Both the position numbers and the translations under genes were made by a program. The notes beneath the pieces were generated by a model. The model ran no database searches. It had not been told where the DNA came from and saw only the letters and a list, made by a program, of their open reading frames with translations. 64,000 bases of DNA from an endosymbiont of Bathymodiolus septemdierum str. Myojin knoll (GTDB taxonomy: Bacteria > Pseudomonadota > Gammaproteobacteria > PS1 > Pseudothioglobaceae): the NCBI RefSeq assembly GCF_001547755.1, contig NZ_AP013042.1, positions 744,001 through 808,000 of the forward strand. The letters run 5' to 3'. Shown one piece after another: positions 1-7,240 of this stretch; the stretch's first letter is position 1, and each line of letters starts with the position of its first letter.

Positions 1-998
1 TCTAACACTTCATCATCAAATAATGTTTTTGATAAGTGAATATCAGGACTTGATAAGCCAAATTTTGTAATATTTGAAACCCTTACAAAAGGAATGCCAC
101 TTTCTTGATAAGCATCACTTCCTGGTTCTATGGATTTTTGAATATTAACAACATTATCTAAAATGTCATATTTTGTGCTTTTAACTTTATCAATTATTTC
201 ATCATATTTTGGCTGGTAATATTCGCTATCAAGTCGCCCACTAACCTCAAAACTCTCACTAAATGACTTAATGGCGATATTTTCATTTGATGGCTTAAAA
301 TTTAGTAAATCTAATTCTGTTAATAAAAGATTTTCTGCTTCACTATAAAACTTTTTACTTTGTTCAATTTTATTTTGAGATAATTTAACTAATTCTTGTA
401 TTTTTAATTGAAAAGAATTTGATACAACGGGTATTGGTATTTTTTTCATATCACCAACATTTAATTTTGGCTGAGCATTACCACTGATTCGTCTTAAAAT
501 TAGATTTTGAGAATATAATGAATTTAAATAAACTAAAATATAAAATTTTTCACTATCTATAAAATTTAATAGTTTAATACCTAAGTTATTTTCACTTATA
601 TTACAAGTTCCTATTTCTTCATCTACTCTTGCAATAAGTCCTATTGTATTACCTACTTTTGACATAACTAAATCATTCAGAAATAATTGTGAATTTTTTA
701 ATAAAAGATTATTTTCATCTGATATGTAAACAAGAGTATCTTTCTTAATTATAAACTTATCTTTTAAATTTTCAACTCGTACAAAAGCCACCCCTTTATC
801 TAAATAACTATGGCTTTTAAGCGTTGAACCAAAAGGACCACTTACAACATTCTCTAAATAAAAATACTTTTTAGTTTTAAGTAATTTATCAAAATATAAA
901 CTTTTTTTATTAAAAAATTCGCTATCTATTCTTTGAGTATCATTGCCCTCTAAAACCTCACTAAGCCTAAGTTCAACTATTTCCAGCCCATCCAACAA
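1..998 (-). CDS. hsdS: Restriction-modification specificity subunit (HsdS-like), partial
   Basis: This open frame is continuous from about 1061 to the left edge on the minus strand and runs off the window. It reads as a specificity subunit with a first target-recognition domain (blocks VSGPFGSTLKS, FVRVENL and VMSKVGNTIGLIAR), a helical spacer rich in charged residues, and the beginning of a second domain (GIPFVRVSNI). Such subunits bind the two halves of a bipartite DNA site and direct the methylase-nuclease partner encoded just upstream. The frame overlaps the end of that partner gene in another register and has no ATG near its beginning; the first in-frame ATG is deep inside domain 1. I place the start at a TTG at 998 (TTG at 995 also possible), but a frameshift joining it to the upstream gene is an alternative. 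Confidence 0.8.
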   Translation of the reverse strand, partial: MLDGLEIVELRLSEVLEGNDTQRIDSEFFNKKSLYFDKLLKTKKYFYLENVVSGPFGSTLKSHSYLDKGVAFVRVENLKDKFIIKKDTLVYISDENNLLLKNSQLFLNDLVMSKVGNTIGLIARVDEEIGTCNISENNLGIKLLNFIDSEKFYILVYLNSLYSQNLILRRISGNAQPKLNVGDMKKIPIPVVSNSFQLKIQELVKLSQNKIEQSKKFYSEAENLLLTELDLLNFKPSNENIAIKSFSESFEVSGRLDSEYYQPKYDEIIDKVKSTKYDILDNVVNIQKSIEPGSDAYQESGIPFVRVSNITKFGLSSPDIHLSKTLFDDEVL

Positions 999-1027
999 CG
1001 CCTGATATTTGGCGTTATTAAATGGGC

Positions 1028-3013
1028 TTAGGTCTTTCCCACAAAAGAAAGTTGTTCCTTTTTAGCAAATTCGGTAAATGCTTCGGCTATTCCATCGTTT
1101 GTAATTCCATCATGATTAAATAAATCGTGGTCAATAATTAAATGGTCGTGTTTGTCTAACTTGTTTGAACCATCATCATTTTTAACATAGATTTTTTCGC
1201 CTGAATTGTCTTTGCTAGGCTTGGACATGGTGGCAAAAAAGATATTGTAGTCATCAGTTTTGGGGCATAATTCATCATCCCATTTTTGCACCAATAAAAC
1301 ACTGGTTTTTGTGCCTGTGTGTGGCTTAAACACATTGCCATGAAGTCCTACAACTGCTAATATCCTACAACGCTCGGCGATAAAATCACGGATATTTTTA
1401 TCACTAGAATTATTAAATCTACCTTGTGGCAAAACTACTGCCATTCGTCCGCCACTTTTTAGCATATCAAGATTGCGTTCAATAAAAAGTATATCTCTGC
1501 CTACTTTGGTTTGATATTTACCATTGGGTTTTTTACCTAGTTCGTAACGATGCAAAATTCTACCTTCTTTGATGTCTCCTGCAAAAGGCGGATTTGCCAT
1601 AACGATATCAAAGTTAAATTCTTTATTTTCTTTTTTAACTTTTCTTAATTTTTTAAGTCTTTTCCAGCCTTCAAAATAGGTATCTTGCCAGTCTTCGTCT
1701 TTGGCATTTTCATCCCATCTTTCAAAATCAAGTGAGTTCATATTTAAAACATTAGTATGTCCATCACCTGCGATAATGTTTAGCATTCTTGCTACTCGCA
1801 CTGATTTTTTGTCAAAATCAATGCCAAATACTTTTTCTTTTACATAATTTAATGCCCTAGGGTGTTTTTCTTCTGCTGTGAATAAGTGGCTTTCTGTAAT
1901 ACCTTCGTCTTGATATATTTTTTTCCACACTTCAAAAACACTATGAATAGGAAAACCACAACTACCTGCTGCGGTATCAATCATTGTTTCATATTCTTGT
2001 GGATTAAGCATTTTCACGCACATATCAATCGCATATCTTGGGGTGAAGTATTGCCCTTTTTCACCTTTTGAATTTTTATTGACTAAATATTCAAAGGCAT
2101 CATCAATCACATCTAAATTAGAATTAAACAGTTTTACATCTTGCAAAGATGATACACATACTGATAGGTGGCTTGGGGTTAGCTCGATAGTTTCATCTTC
2201 TTTAAAAATACCACTCCATTTTGTTTTAGCATTAGTAAATAATTTTTCTATTTTTTGTTTAAGTTCGCCATCACTTTCCCCGTAGTTTCTAAATTCTAGA
2301 GTTTTGGTGAGTTTTCTAGTATTTTGCAACTCATCAAAAAGTTTAATAAATATTAGCTTAAACACCTCTTCAAAGACATCCACCCCTGCATTAGCCAAAA
2401 CTTCATCTTCCATATCCAGCACAATATTTTTAAGGCTTCTTCTTTGGGTTTTTAAGATGTCTTTTTTGATTAAATCATCAATCGTAAACTCTTCTTTTAA
2501 AACATCTCTTAATGATTGGTTAGCAAGCGGGATATTAGGGATTGGTTCAAAATAATTTGGGTCTTTTCGATGATAATAAACCGTTTGTTCGCCATTACTC
2601 CAAACTGCCATGGTTGCCCCAGTGGAATTACAATAACTTTTTAATTGCTCTTTGCCATCTTTTAGTTTTGGTTTTTTAACTTCAATAACAATATAGGGCA
2701 CGGTTGGCTGTATTTTATCCATAATGACAATATCAGCACGCTTTACCTCACGCCCAAAATGTACGGAAAACTCTATCTGCATACGACTATAAGGATAATC
2801 ATAATCTTTGTGTAGGGATAATAAAAACAGCTGTCTTACAACTTCTTCAGGTTTGATTTGAATATCTTTTTTACGGACTAAGCAATTGATAAAATTCGCT
2901 TGCTTGCCTCTAACTTCTTTTTGAAAAATAAGCGATTCAATTTCTTGAATATGCCCATCTTTAAATTGAGTTAGTTTGTAATTAGTATCTTGTAATATTT
3001 CACTTATTTTCAT
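1028..3013 (-). CDS. hsdM: Fused nuclease-N6-adenine methyltransferase of a BcgI-like/type I-like RM system
   Basis: This 661-aa protein has an N-terminal nuclease-like domain (about residues 50-150) with the PD-(D/E)xK pattern RADIVI (D94) and IVIEVKKP (E111, K113), as in HSDR_N domains. The second half is an N6-adenine methyltransferase of the HsdM class: KGEKGQYFTPR leads into the SAM-binding motif DTAAGSCGFP (about 346-355), and the catalytic NPPF is at 474-477. Nuclease and methylase in one chain with a separate specificity subunit is the arrangement of BcgI-type (type IIB) enzymes, which need no HsdR translocase, and no HsdR gene is visible here. A good ribosome site (AAGGTGA) precedes the ATG. 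The leader holds three regularly spaced dyads at 3056-3160. Whether it cuts DNA is inferred from the motif only. Confidence 0.88.
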   Translation of the reverse strand: MKISEILQDTNYKLTQFKDGHIQEIESLIFQKEVRGKQANFINCLVRKKDIQIKPEEVVRQLFLLSLHKDYDYPYSRMQIEFSVHFGREVKRADIVIMDKIQPTVPYIVIEVKKPKLKDGKEQLKSYCNSTGATMAVWSNGEQTVYYHRKDPNYFEPIPNIPLANQSLRDVLKEEFTIDDLIKKDILKTQRRSLKNIVLDMEDEVLANAGVDVFEEVFKLIFIKLFDELQNTRKLTKTLEFRNYGESDGELKQKIEKLFTNAKTKWSGIFKEDETIELTPSHLSVCVSSLQDVKLFNSNLDVIDDAFEYLVNKNSKGEKGQYFTPRYAIDMCVKMLNPQEYETMIDTAAGSCGFPIHSVFEVWKKIYQDEGITESHLFTAEEKHPRALNYVKEKVFGIDFDKKSVRVARMLNIIAGDGHTNVLNMNSLDFERWDENAKDEDWQDTYFEGWKRLKKLRKVKKENKEFNFDIVMANPPFAGDIKEGRILHRYELGKKPNGKYQTKVGRDILFIERNLDMLKSGGRMAVVLPQGRFNNSSDKNIRDFIAERCRILAVVGLHGNVFKPHTGTKTSVLLVQKWDDELCPKTDDYNIFFATMSKPSKDNSGEKIYVKNDDGSNKLDKHDHLIIDHDLFNHDGITNDGIAEAFTEFAKKEQLSFVGKT

Positions 3014-3055
3014 AACTCACCTTTTTTAGTTTGCGGGTAATTTTTCCCATTTTTT

Positions 3056-3160
3056 CAACATAGTTTTTAAGCTATGTTGCTTTTTTCTACCTTTTTACCC
3101 ATATTAAATAAATATGAGTAATTTATTACATTTTTTACCCATATGTTTAAAACATGAGTA
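3056..3160 (-). promoter_or_regulatory. Three 24-25-bp dyads at 40-bp spacing in the RM leader
   Basis: Between the fic stop and the methylase start lie three inverted repeats. Two share halves: TACCCAT and ATGAGTA at 3096-3120 and again at 3136-3160, with AT-rich centres. The third, CAACATAG and CTATGTTG at 3056-3079, has different halves. The centres are at about 3067.5, 3108 and 3148, so they are spaced by 40 bp, close to four helical turns. This looks like a multi-site operator for a dimeric repressor controlling the restriction genes. The third dyad is nearest the start codon and could instead form an RNA hairpin. No controller protein is identified in the window. Confidence 0.55.
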
Positions 3161-3172
3161 ATTTTTAGCGTT

Positions 3173-4231
3173 TTATACGCTTACGCCATCTTTTAATAAA
3201 TACCATAGTTGATGGTTAATAAAATACTTGCTCCTACCAATTTTTACGCTTTCTATTAAACCTATACCCTCTAAATCATTTAGGTATTTTGAGGCGGTTT
3301 TTCTAGTAATATTTAGCTCACTCACTAAAAAATCAATTTTGGTATAAGGGTGATTAAACAATGCTTCCACTAAATCTTTGCTGTATATTTTTGGCAACTT
3401 CTCTTTGATGATTTCTTTGTCTTCATTCATTAAAGAAACAATATCGTAAATTACTTCAGTGGTTTGTTTTGCTGTTTGCTCTACTGCTTCTAGCATGTAC
3501 AAAATCCACGCTTGCCAGTTGCCTTTGGTGTGGACTTCTTGCAACAATTGATAGTATTTTGCCTTATGGTTGATGATGTAGCCACTTAAATACAATACAG
3601 GCAAATCCAGTAAATCATTTAACATTAAATATAGGATATTGATAATTCTACCTGTTCTGCCGTTGCCGTCATAAAATGGGTGTATCGCCTCAAACTGATA
3701 ATGAATGATAGCCATATTGATAAGGCTGTCTAAATCATTTTTCTCGTTAATATACGCTTCAAGGTTGGTTAATAATTTGACGATTTCTTGATGGTTTTGT
3801 GGTGGCTCATAAATCACCTCACCTGTTTTATCATTTTTTAGCTTAGTGCCTGCTTGGGTTCTGATGCCTGCATTGTTATTCTCTAAAATACTTTGAATTT
3901 TTACAATATCATTAATCGATAAAATACCGTTTTTAATCAGTTCCACCCCTTGCAATAAAGCACTTTGATAGTCTTTGACTTCTTTTGCCCCTTTGGTGGC
4001 ACTTTTTAGGTCTAAATCTGCCTTATAAAGCTCATCGTGAGTGGTGATAATGTTTTCAATCTCGCTACTGTCTTTCGCTTCTTGTAAGGTTAAGGCATTA
4101 ATCAAAATAAAACGATTAGGGACGCTTTTTGCCGTTTCATTGAGAATTGCCAGCGCTCTATTAGCACTAATGGATTTTTTTAAAATCTCTTTAGTTTCTA
4201 GGTCTTGCTTAACGGGCAAAAATTCAAGCAT
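3173..4231 (-). CDS. Fic-domain protein (probable AMP-transferase) with C-terminal winged helix
   Basis: From the internal ATG chosen here the protein has 352 residues. The Fic catalytic motif HPFYDGNGRTGR spans about residues 184-195 and is complete, so transfer of a nucleotide to a target hydroxyl is expected. An N-terminal helix carries SSEIEN (about 55-60), matching the (S/T)xxxE(G/N) inhibitory motif, which predicts an autoinhibited class II Fic protein. The last 60 residues look like a winged helix-turn-helix (ITRKTASKYLNDLEGIGLIE), a common DNA-binding tail in this family. A longer frame could start at 4363 inside the upstream ATPase gene, but the ATG at 4231 has a better ribosome site (AAGAGA) and begins where family members usually begin. 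The target is unknown. Confidence 0.88.
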   Translation of the reverse strand: MLEFLPVKQDLETKEILKKSISANRALAILNETAKSVPNRFILINALTLQEAKDSSEIENIITTHDELYKADLDLKSATKGAKEVKDYQSALLQGVELIKNGILSINDIVKIQSILENNNAGIRTQAGTKLKNDKTGEVIYEPPQNHQEIVKLLTNLEAYINEKNDLDSLINMAIIHYQFEAIHPFYDGNGRTGRIINILYLMLNDLLDLPVLYLSGYIINHKAKYYQLLQEVHTKGNWQAWILYMLEAVEQTAKQTTEVIYDIVSLMNEDKEIIKEKLPKIYSKDLVEALFNHPYTKIDFLVSELNITRKTASKYLNDLEGIGLIESVKIGRSKYFINHQLWYLLKDGVSV

Positions 4232-4267
4232 TATCTCTTGGATGTATTTTTTAATAGATTGTATTTT

Positions 4268-4315
4268 AACTGTCCCAACTGTCCATAAGTAAAAAAATAA
4301 ACGGTCAGGACAGTT
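4268..4315 (-). promoter_or_regulatory. AACTGTCC half-site cluster upstream of fic
   Basis: In the 97 bp between the ATPase stop and the preferred fic start, the 8-mer AACTGTCC occurs at 4268-4275 and 4277-4284 as direct repeats with a 9-bp period, and its reverse complement GGACAGTT occurs at 4308-4315. A direct pair plus an inverted copy suggests an operator for a dimeric DNA-binding protein. The winged helix of the Fic protein itself is one candidate binder. This is inferred from the repeats alone. Confidence 0.4.
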
Positions 4316-4328
4316 TAGACGGTTAAAA

Positions 4329-5774
4329 TTAAATCCGTTCAATAGTAATAACCCTTTTCCCATCTAATTTAGCCTTACTAATCACAATACCTACTTTTCT
4401 AAACAGTGATTGAAAGCGTTTTAACTGCTTAGATACTTTTTCTGGACTATCCACCCAATTTCTAGACATTCTTATTCTATCGTTTACTTTGTTGTCTAAT
4501 ACTGTTAAAAGTTCTGTCGCTGTGCCACTCCATTTGCTTACTTTGTTAATCAAGGTATAAATGGTATTGGCAAAAGTTGAGGCTTCTATGGCGTTATAGG
4601 TGGCTTGATTAATATTGTGCTGATAACTATCCATAAACTCACCTTGTACACTCTCTGATGAGCTCGCCCATTTTGCAAAGTCCAGCATTCTTGGCGGGTT
4701 GTCAATTTTAACTGTATCAATAGTGTTTAATGCGATGGATAGTTTGCTTAACAGTGCGCCAAATATATAGGGGTAATCTTGATTAAAGGCTTGTTTAACT
4801 TGTCTTTCATCTTTTTGAGATGTTAGTCTTGGCAAGTTAATCACCAGTGAGCGACTGGCAAGGTCGCCCCTTGTGGCAATATCATCAATACCGTTTAGGA
4901 TAATTGGGCGTTTGGCTTTAATACTGATAATATCCATATCACTAAATAATTTTCTTTTGCTTGATGCTGTACCAGTGGAAATACCACATAGAGTATCGCT
5001 CACATTGATATTAATACCACTGAGATTATCAATCGCTAAGGCGTGATTGCAACTGGCAATCAGCATTAAATCATCCTCGTTTTTTGGGCGTGCGCTGATG
5101 AGGTTTGTATTTGGGTCTATTAAGCGTCGCAAAAGTCTAGTGGTGGTAGTTTTTGCTGAGCCTTCCTCACTTTGTAAGATTAATATCGGGTAAGCACCAC
5201 TGTCTGCTTGTAGGCTCATTAATAACCAACCTACAATCAATGGAAAATCCCGCTCATTGATATTGAGGTGCTGTTTTAATAGTTCAATATTACCGCCAGC
5301 CTTTGGCATTGGTAGGGCTTTCATACCAGTATTCCTGATAAATGCCACAGGTGAGGTATTTAAAATACGCCAATTGTGATTATCAATCTCTATGACTTGC
5401 CAATCATCATTACACAAATCAATATAAATTTTGCCTTTGGTTTGTGCCACTCGTAAATACACCTCTTGACTAACACCATCAAACTTGGCTTTTGCATTTA
5501 AAGTATCTAGTGCATCTTTAAAGGCGTTACTGCTAATACCTGTATTGGTGAGTTTGTAAAATTTATAACCTAGCCAATCTTTAAATCCACTGGATTTTAT
5601 TGCCCATACCTCAGTATGATTTTTAACTTTAATCTTTGCAAAGCAATCCCCTATATCATTATGAAAATACGCACAAAAACTGTCTGCTATTTCAATGAGT
5701 ATACCGGCTTGTTTTTTCTTATTGCCATCTTGATAGACTAGATTAATTGCTGGTTTTGTAGTTTTATCTAACAT
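4329..5774 (-). CDS. P-loop ATPase of phage/satellite replication type
   Basis: The 481-aa protein has a Walker A-like loop SEEGSAKTTTTRLLRRL at about residues 202-218, where the usual GxxGxGKS is replaced by a GSAKT form, and an acidic segment ALAIDNLSGI likely serving as Walker B. A later stretch (ILNGIDDIATRGDLASRSL) resembles the sensor and arginine region of primase-associated and D5-like helicase ATPases carried by integrated elements. The N-terminal 190 residues are not recognised and show no primase motif. The ATG follows a strong AAGGAGG site and overlaps the preceding 53-aa ORF. A role in replication of the excised element is inferred from family resemblance and position after the AlpA-like gene. 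Confidence 0.65.
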   Translation of the reverse strand: MLDKTTKPAINLVYQDGNKKKQAGILIEIADSFCAYFHNDIGDCFAKIKVKNHTEVWAIKSSGFKDWLGYKFYKLTNTGISSNAFKDALDTLNAKAKFDGVSQEVYLRVAQTKGKIYIDLCNDDWQVIEIDNHNWRILNTSPVAFIRNTGMKALPMPKAGGNIELLKQHLNINERDFPLIVGWLLMSLQADSGAYPILILQSEEGSAKTTTTRLLRRLIDPNTNLISARPKNEDDLMLIASCNHALAIDNLSGININVSDTLCGISTGTASSKRKLFSDMDIISIKAKRPIILNGIDDIATRGDLASRSLVINLPRLTSQKDERQVKQAFNQDYPYIFGALLSKLSIALNTIDTVKIDNPPRMLDFAKWASSSESVQGEFMDSYQHNINQATYNAIEASTFANTIYTLINKVSKWSGTATELLTVLDNKVNDRIRMSRNWVDSPEKVSKQLKRFQSLFRKVGIVISKAKLDGKRVITIERI

Positions 5775-5929
5775 AGCGCCTCCTTGTTGTTAGACAAGTT
5801 TAACAACTGTTTAAAAACTGTTAGAAAATCGCCTGCAAGCCTTGTTAGTACTTGGGAAGTATGCGTTAGACAACTACTGTTATTTTGGTAAAATACACTT
5901 CTAAATTGGTCTAAATATTGACTAAACAT
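5768..5929 (-). CDS. 53-aa ORF coupled between AlpA-like and ATPase genes
   Basis: This short frame encodes 53 residues with no recognised domain and one cysteine near the middle. Its ATG overlaps the stop of the AlpA-like gene as TAATG, and its last codons overlap the ATG of the ATPase gene. Overlap at both ends is typical of translationally coupled genes and is the main reason to believe it. It contains the ribosome site of the ATPase gene, so it could alternatively be a leader whose translation opens that site. Function is unknown. Confidence 0.5.
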   Translation of the reverse strand: MFSQYLDQFRSVFYQNNSSCLTHTSQVLTRLAGDFLTVFKQLLNLSNNKEALC

Positions 5930-6162
5930 TACTCAACCTCCGTTCTTCTTTGCGTTCTCTCATCTAAAAACTCATCTAGGTTTTGTTCTCTGTATCTAAC
6001 CTTGCTACCAATCTTTATATAAGGGATGTTGTATCTGCCAGTGCATCGCCATACTGCTAAGGTATCGGGTGCAACGCAAATATAATCGGCTGCTTGTTTT
6101 GAGGTTAGTAATTTTGGTTTGTTGCTTTTATTTACCTTGTTATTTTCGTCTTCGTTACTCAT
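5929..6162 (-). CDS. AlpA/excisionase-like helix-turn-helix protein
   Basis: This 77-aa protein fits the small MerR-like/HTH_17 class: LTSKQAADYICVAPDTLAVW forms the helix-turn-helix and KIGSKVRYREQNLDEFLDE the wing and following helix. Such proteins in P4-like elements act as AlpA-type activators of integrase or as excisionases bending DNA at the attachment sites. The gene sits two genes downstream of the integrase and starts the group that includes the replication ATPase. A ribosome site AAGGATA precedes the ATG. Two dyads lie just upstream at 6192-6250. The choice between regulator and excisionase cannot be made from sequence. Confidence 0.75.
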   Translation of the reverse strand: MSNEDENNKVNKSNKPKLLTSKQAADYICVAPDTLAVWRCTGRYNIPYIKIGSKVRYREQNLDEFLDERTQRRTEVE

Positions 6163-6191
6163 AATAAATATCCTTTTTTTGTATTAAAAAA

Positions 6192-6250
6192 TGTAGTGAG
6201 TGATTAAAGCTCATTACAACCCACCAACCGTAAGTTAATTTTGGTTGGTG
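6192..6250 (-). promoter_or_regulatory. Paired dyads upstream of the AlpA-like gene
   Basis: Two inverted repeats lie side by side 30-90 bp before the AlpA-like start: TGTAGTGAG (6192-6200) with CTCATTACA (6210-6218, one G-T mismatch), and CACCAACC (6222-6229) with GGTTGGTG (6243-6250, perfect). They may be operators or binding sites for the small DNA-binding protein. Evidence is symmetry and location only. Confidence 0.4.
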
Positions 6251-6300
6251 TGGGGAAATTATCAAATGTATTTGAGTAAAAGAAAATTGCAGGGGAAATT

Positions 6301-6335
6301 AAAAAACATACAGCCTTTAAGACTGTATGTTTTTA
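6301..6335. terminator. Bidirectional hairpin terminator after the 284-aa gene
   Basis: AACATACAG (6305-6313) pairs with CTGTATGTT (6323-6331), and the hairpin is flanked by an A-run on the left and a T-run on the right, so it could end transcription in either direction. It lies after the 284-aa gene (minus strand) and before the AlpA-like gene. A third copy of AACATACAG at 6364-6372 could compete for pairing. Confidence 0.6.
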
Positions 6336-6385
6336 ATACTTATATATCAATATGTTAAGTAAAAACATACAGTGTAAATTATTTT

Positions 6386-7240
6386 TTAAACGCCTGTAAG
6401 TTTTATTAATTTATTGGATTTTTTTAGTAAATCAGACATACTAGATGTACTTTTATCCTTAGGTTTTTTGTCTCTTCCGCCTTTGCTGTTTTTAGGGTTT
6501 GGGTGTAGGTGCGCAATTCTAGTTCTCAATGTAGAATCTGCACATTTTTGATGTTTACATCCTTTTAGCAAATCCTCTTTATGTTCTCTTATTATTTGCG
6601 CTACTCGTTTACTAGGATATAAAGCCCACAATTTACTGGCATTTCTTTGGGTGGTTTCTACATCTATTTGTGCGGGCGTTAATTTTCTTAATGTAGTTTT
6701 TTCTTGCAATTCCATTTTTTGCCAACTACTCTTAGTTTGTTCTAAATAACCACTAAAAGAGTTGTATTGAATAAATTCCTGCCTTAAGAAAAATTCTCTA
6801 TCCATATTAAAAACAATCTGTTTGTTTTCTGCATCAGTTGCATAAGATGTAAATAGTGTATCTGCCAAATAATAAAAACACTCACACAATCGCTCTTTAG
6901 TTAAATCTACATTTTGCAAAACTGCATTTAGCGTGGTTGAAACTTCATCTAAATTTGGGTCTTGATACACTTCTCTTAGGTATAGGTAAATAACATCAAT
7001 ATCTTTAACCAAATTTACCTTATATGGTGAATTAGCTTGCACAAGTGTTTCAAAATTAGGAAAATACTCGTATGCATTAACAGGCTTTAAAATCCTATGT
7101 CTAAGTCTGTTATTGATGAAGTCTAATTGCTCTTTGTATTTTAGCTCTATTGGCTTCAATCTGATTGAGGTTAAATTATTTCTTCCAAACTCTTCTAAAA
7201 AATAACTAACTATTTTATTTTCAATTTTATCCATAATCAA
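6386..7240 (-). CDS. Unknown island protein, 284 aa
   Basis: I do not recognise this protein. It is soluble, with no signal peptide or membrane segment. The N-terminal 190 residues look helical. The C-terminal part is strongly basic (cluster GGRDKKPKDK) and contains a Cys-His-Cys group, CKHQKC, close to a helix-turn-helix-like stretch DSTLRTRIAHL, which could mean nucleic-acid binding. Its ATG overlaps the integrase stop by 4 bp, so it is co-translated with the integrase and probably belongs to element maintenance or cargo. A hairpin terminator follows at 6301-6335. Confidence 0.7.
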   Translation of the reverse strand: MIMDKIENKIVSYFLEEFGRNNLTSIRLKPIELKYKEQLDFINNRLRHRILKPVNAYEYFPNFETLVQANSPYKVNLVKDIDVIYLYLREVYQDPNLDEVSTTLNAVLQNVDLTKERLCECFYYLADTLFTSYATDAENKQIVFNMDREFFLRQEFIQYNSFSGYLEQTKSSWQKMELQEKTTLRKLTPAQIDVETTQRNASKLWALYPSKRVAQIIREHKEDLLKGCKHQKCADSTLRTRIAHLHPNPKNSKGGRDKKPKDKSTSSMSDLLKKSNKLIKLTGV

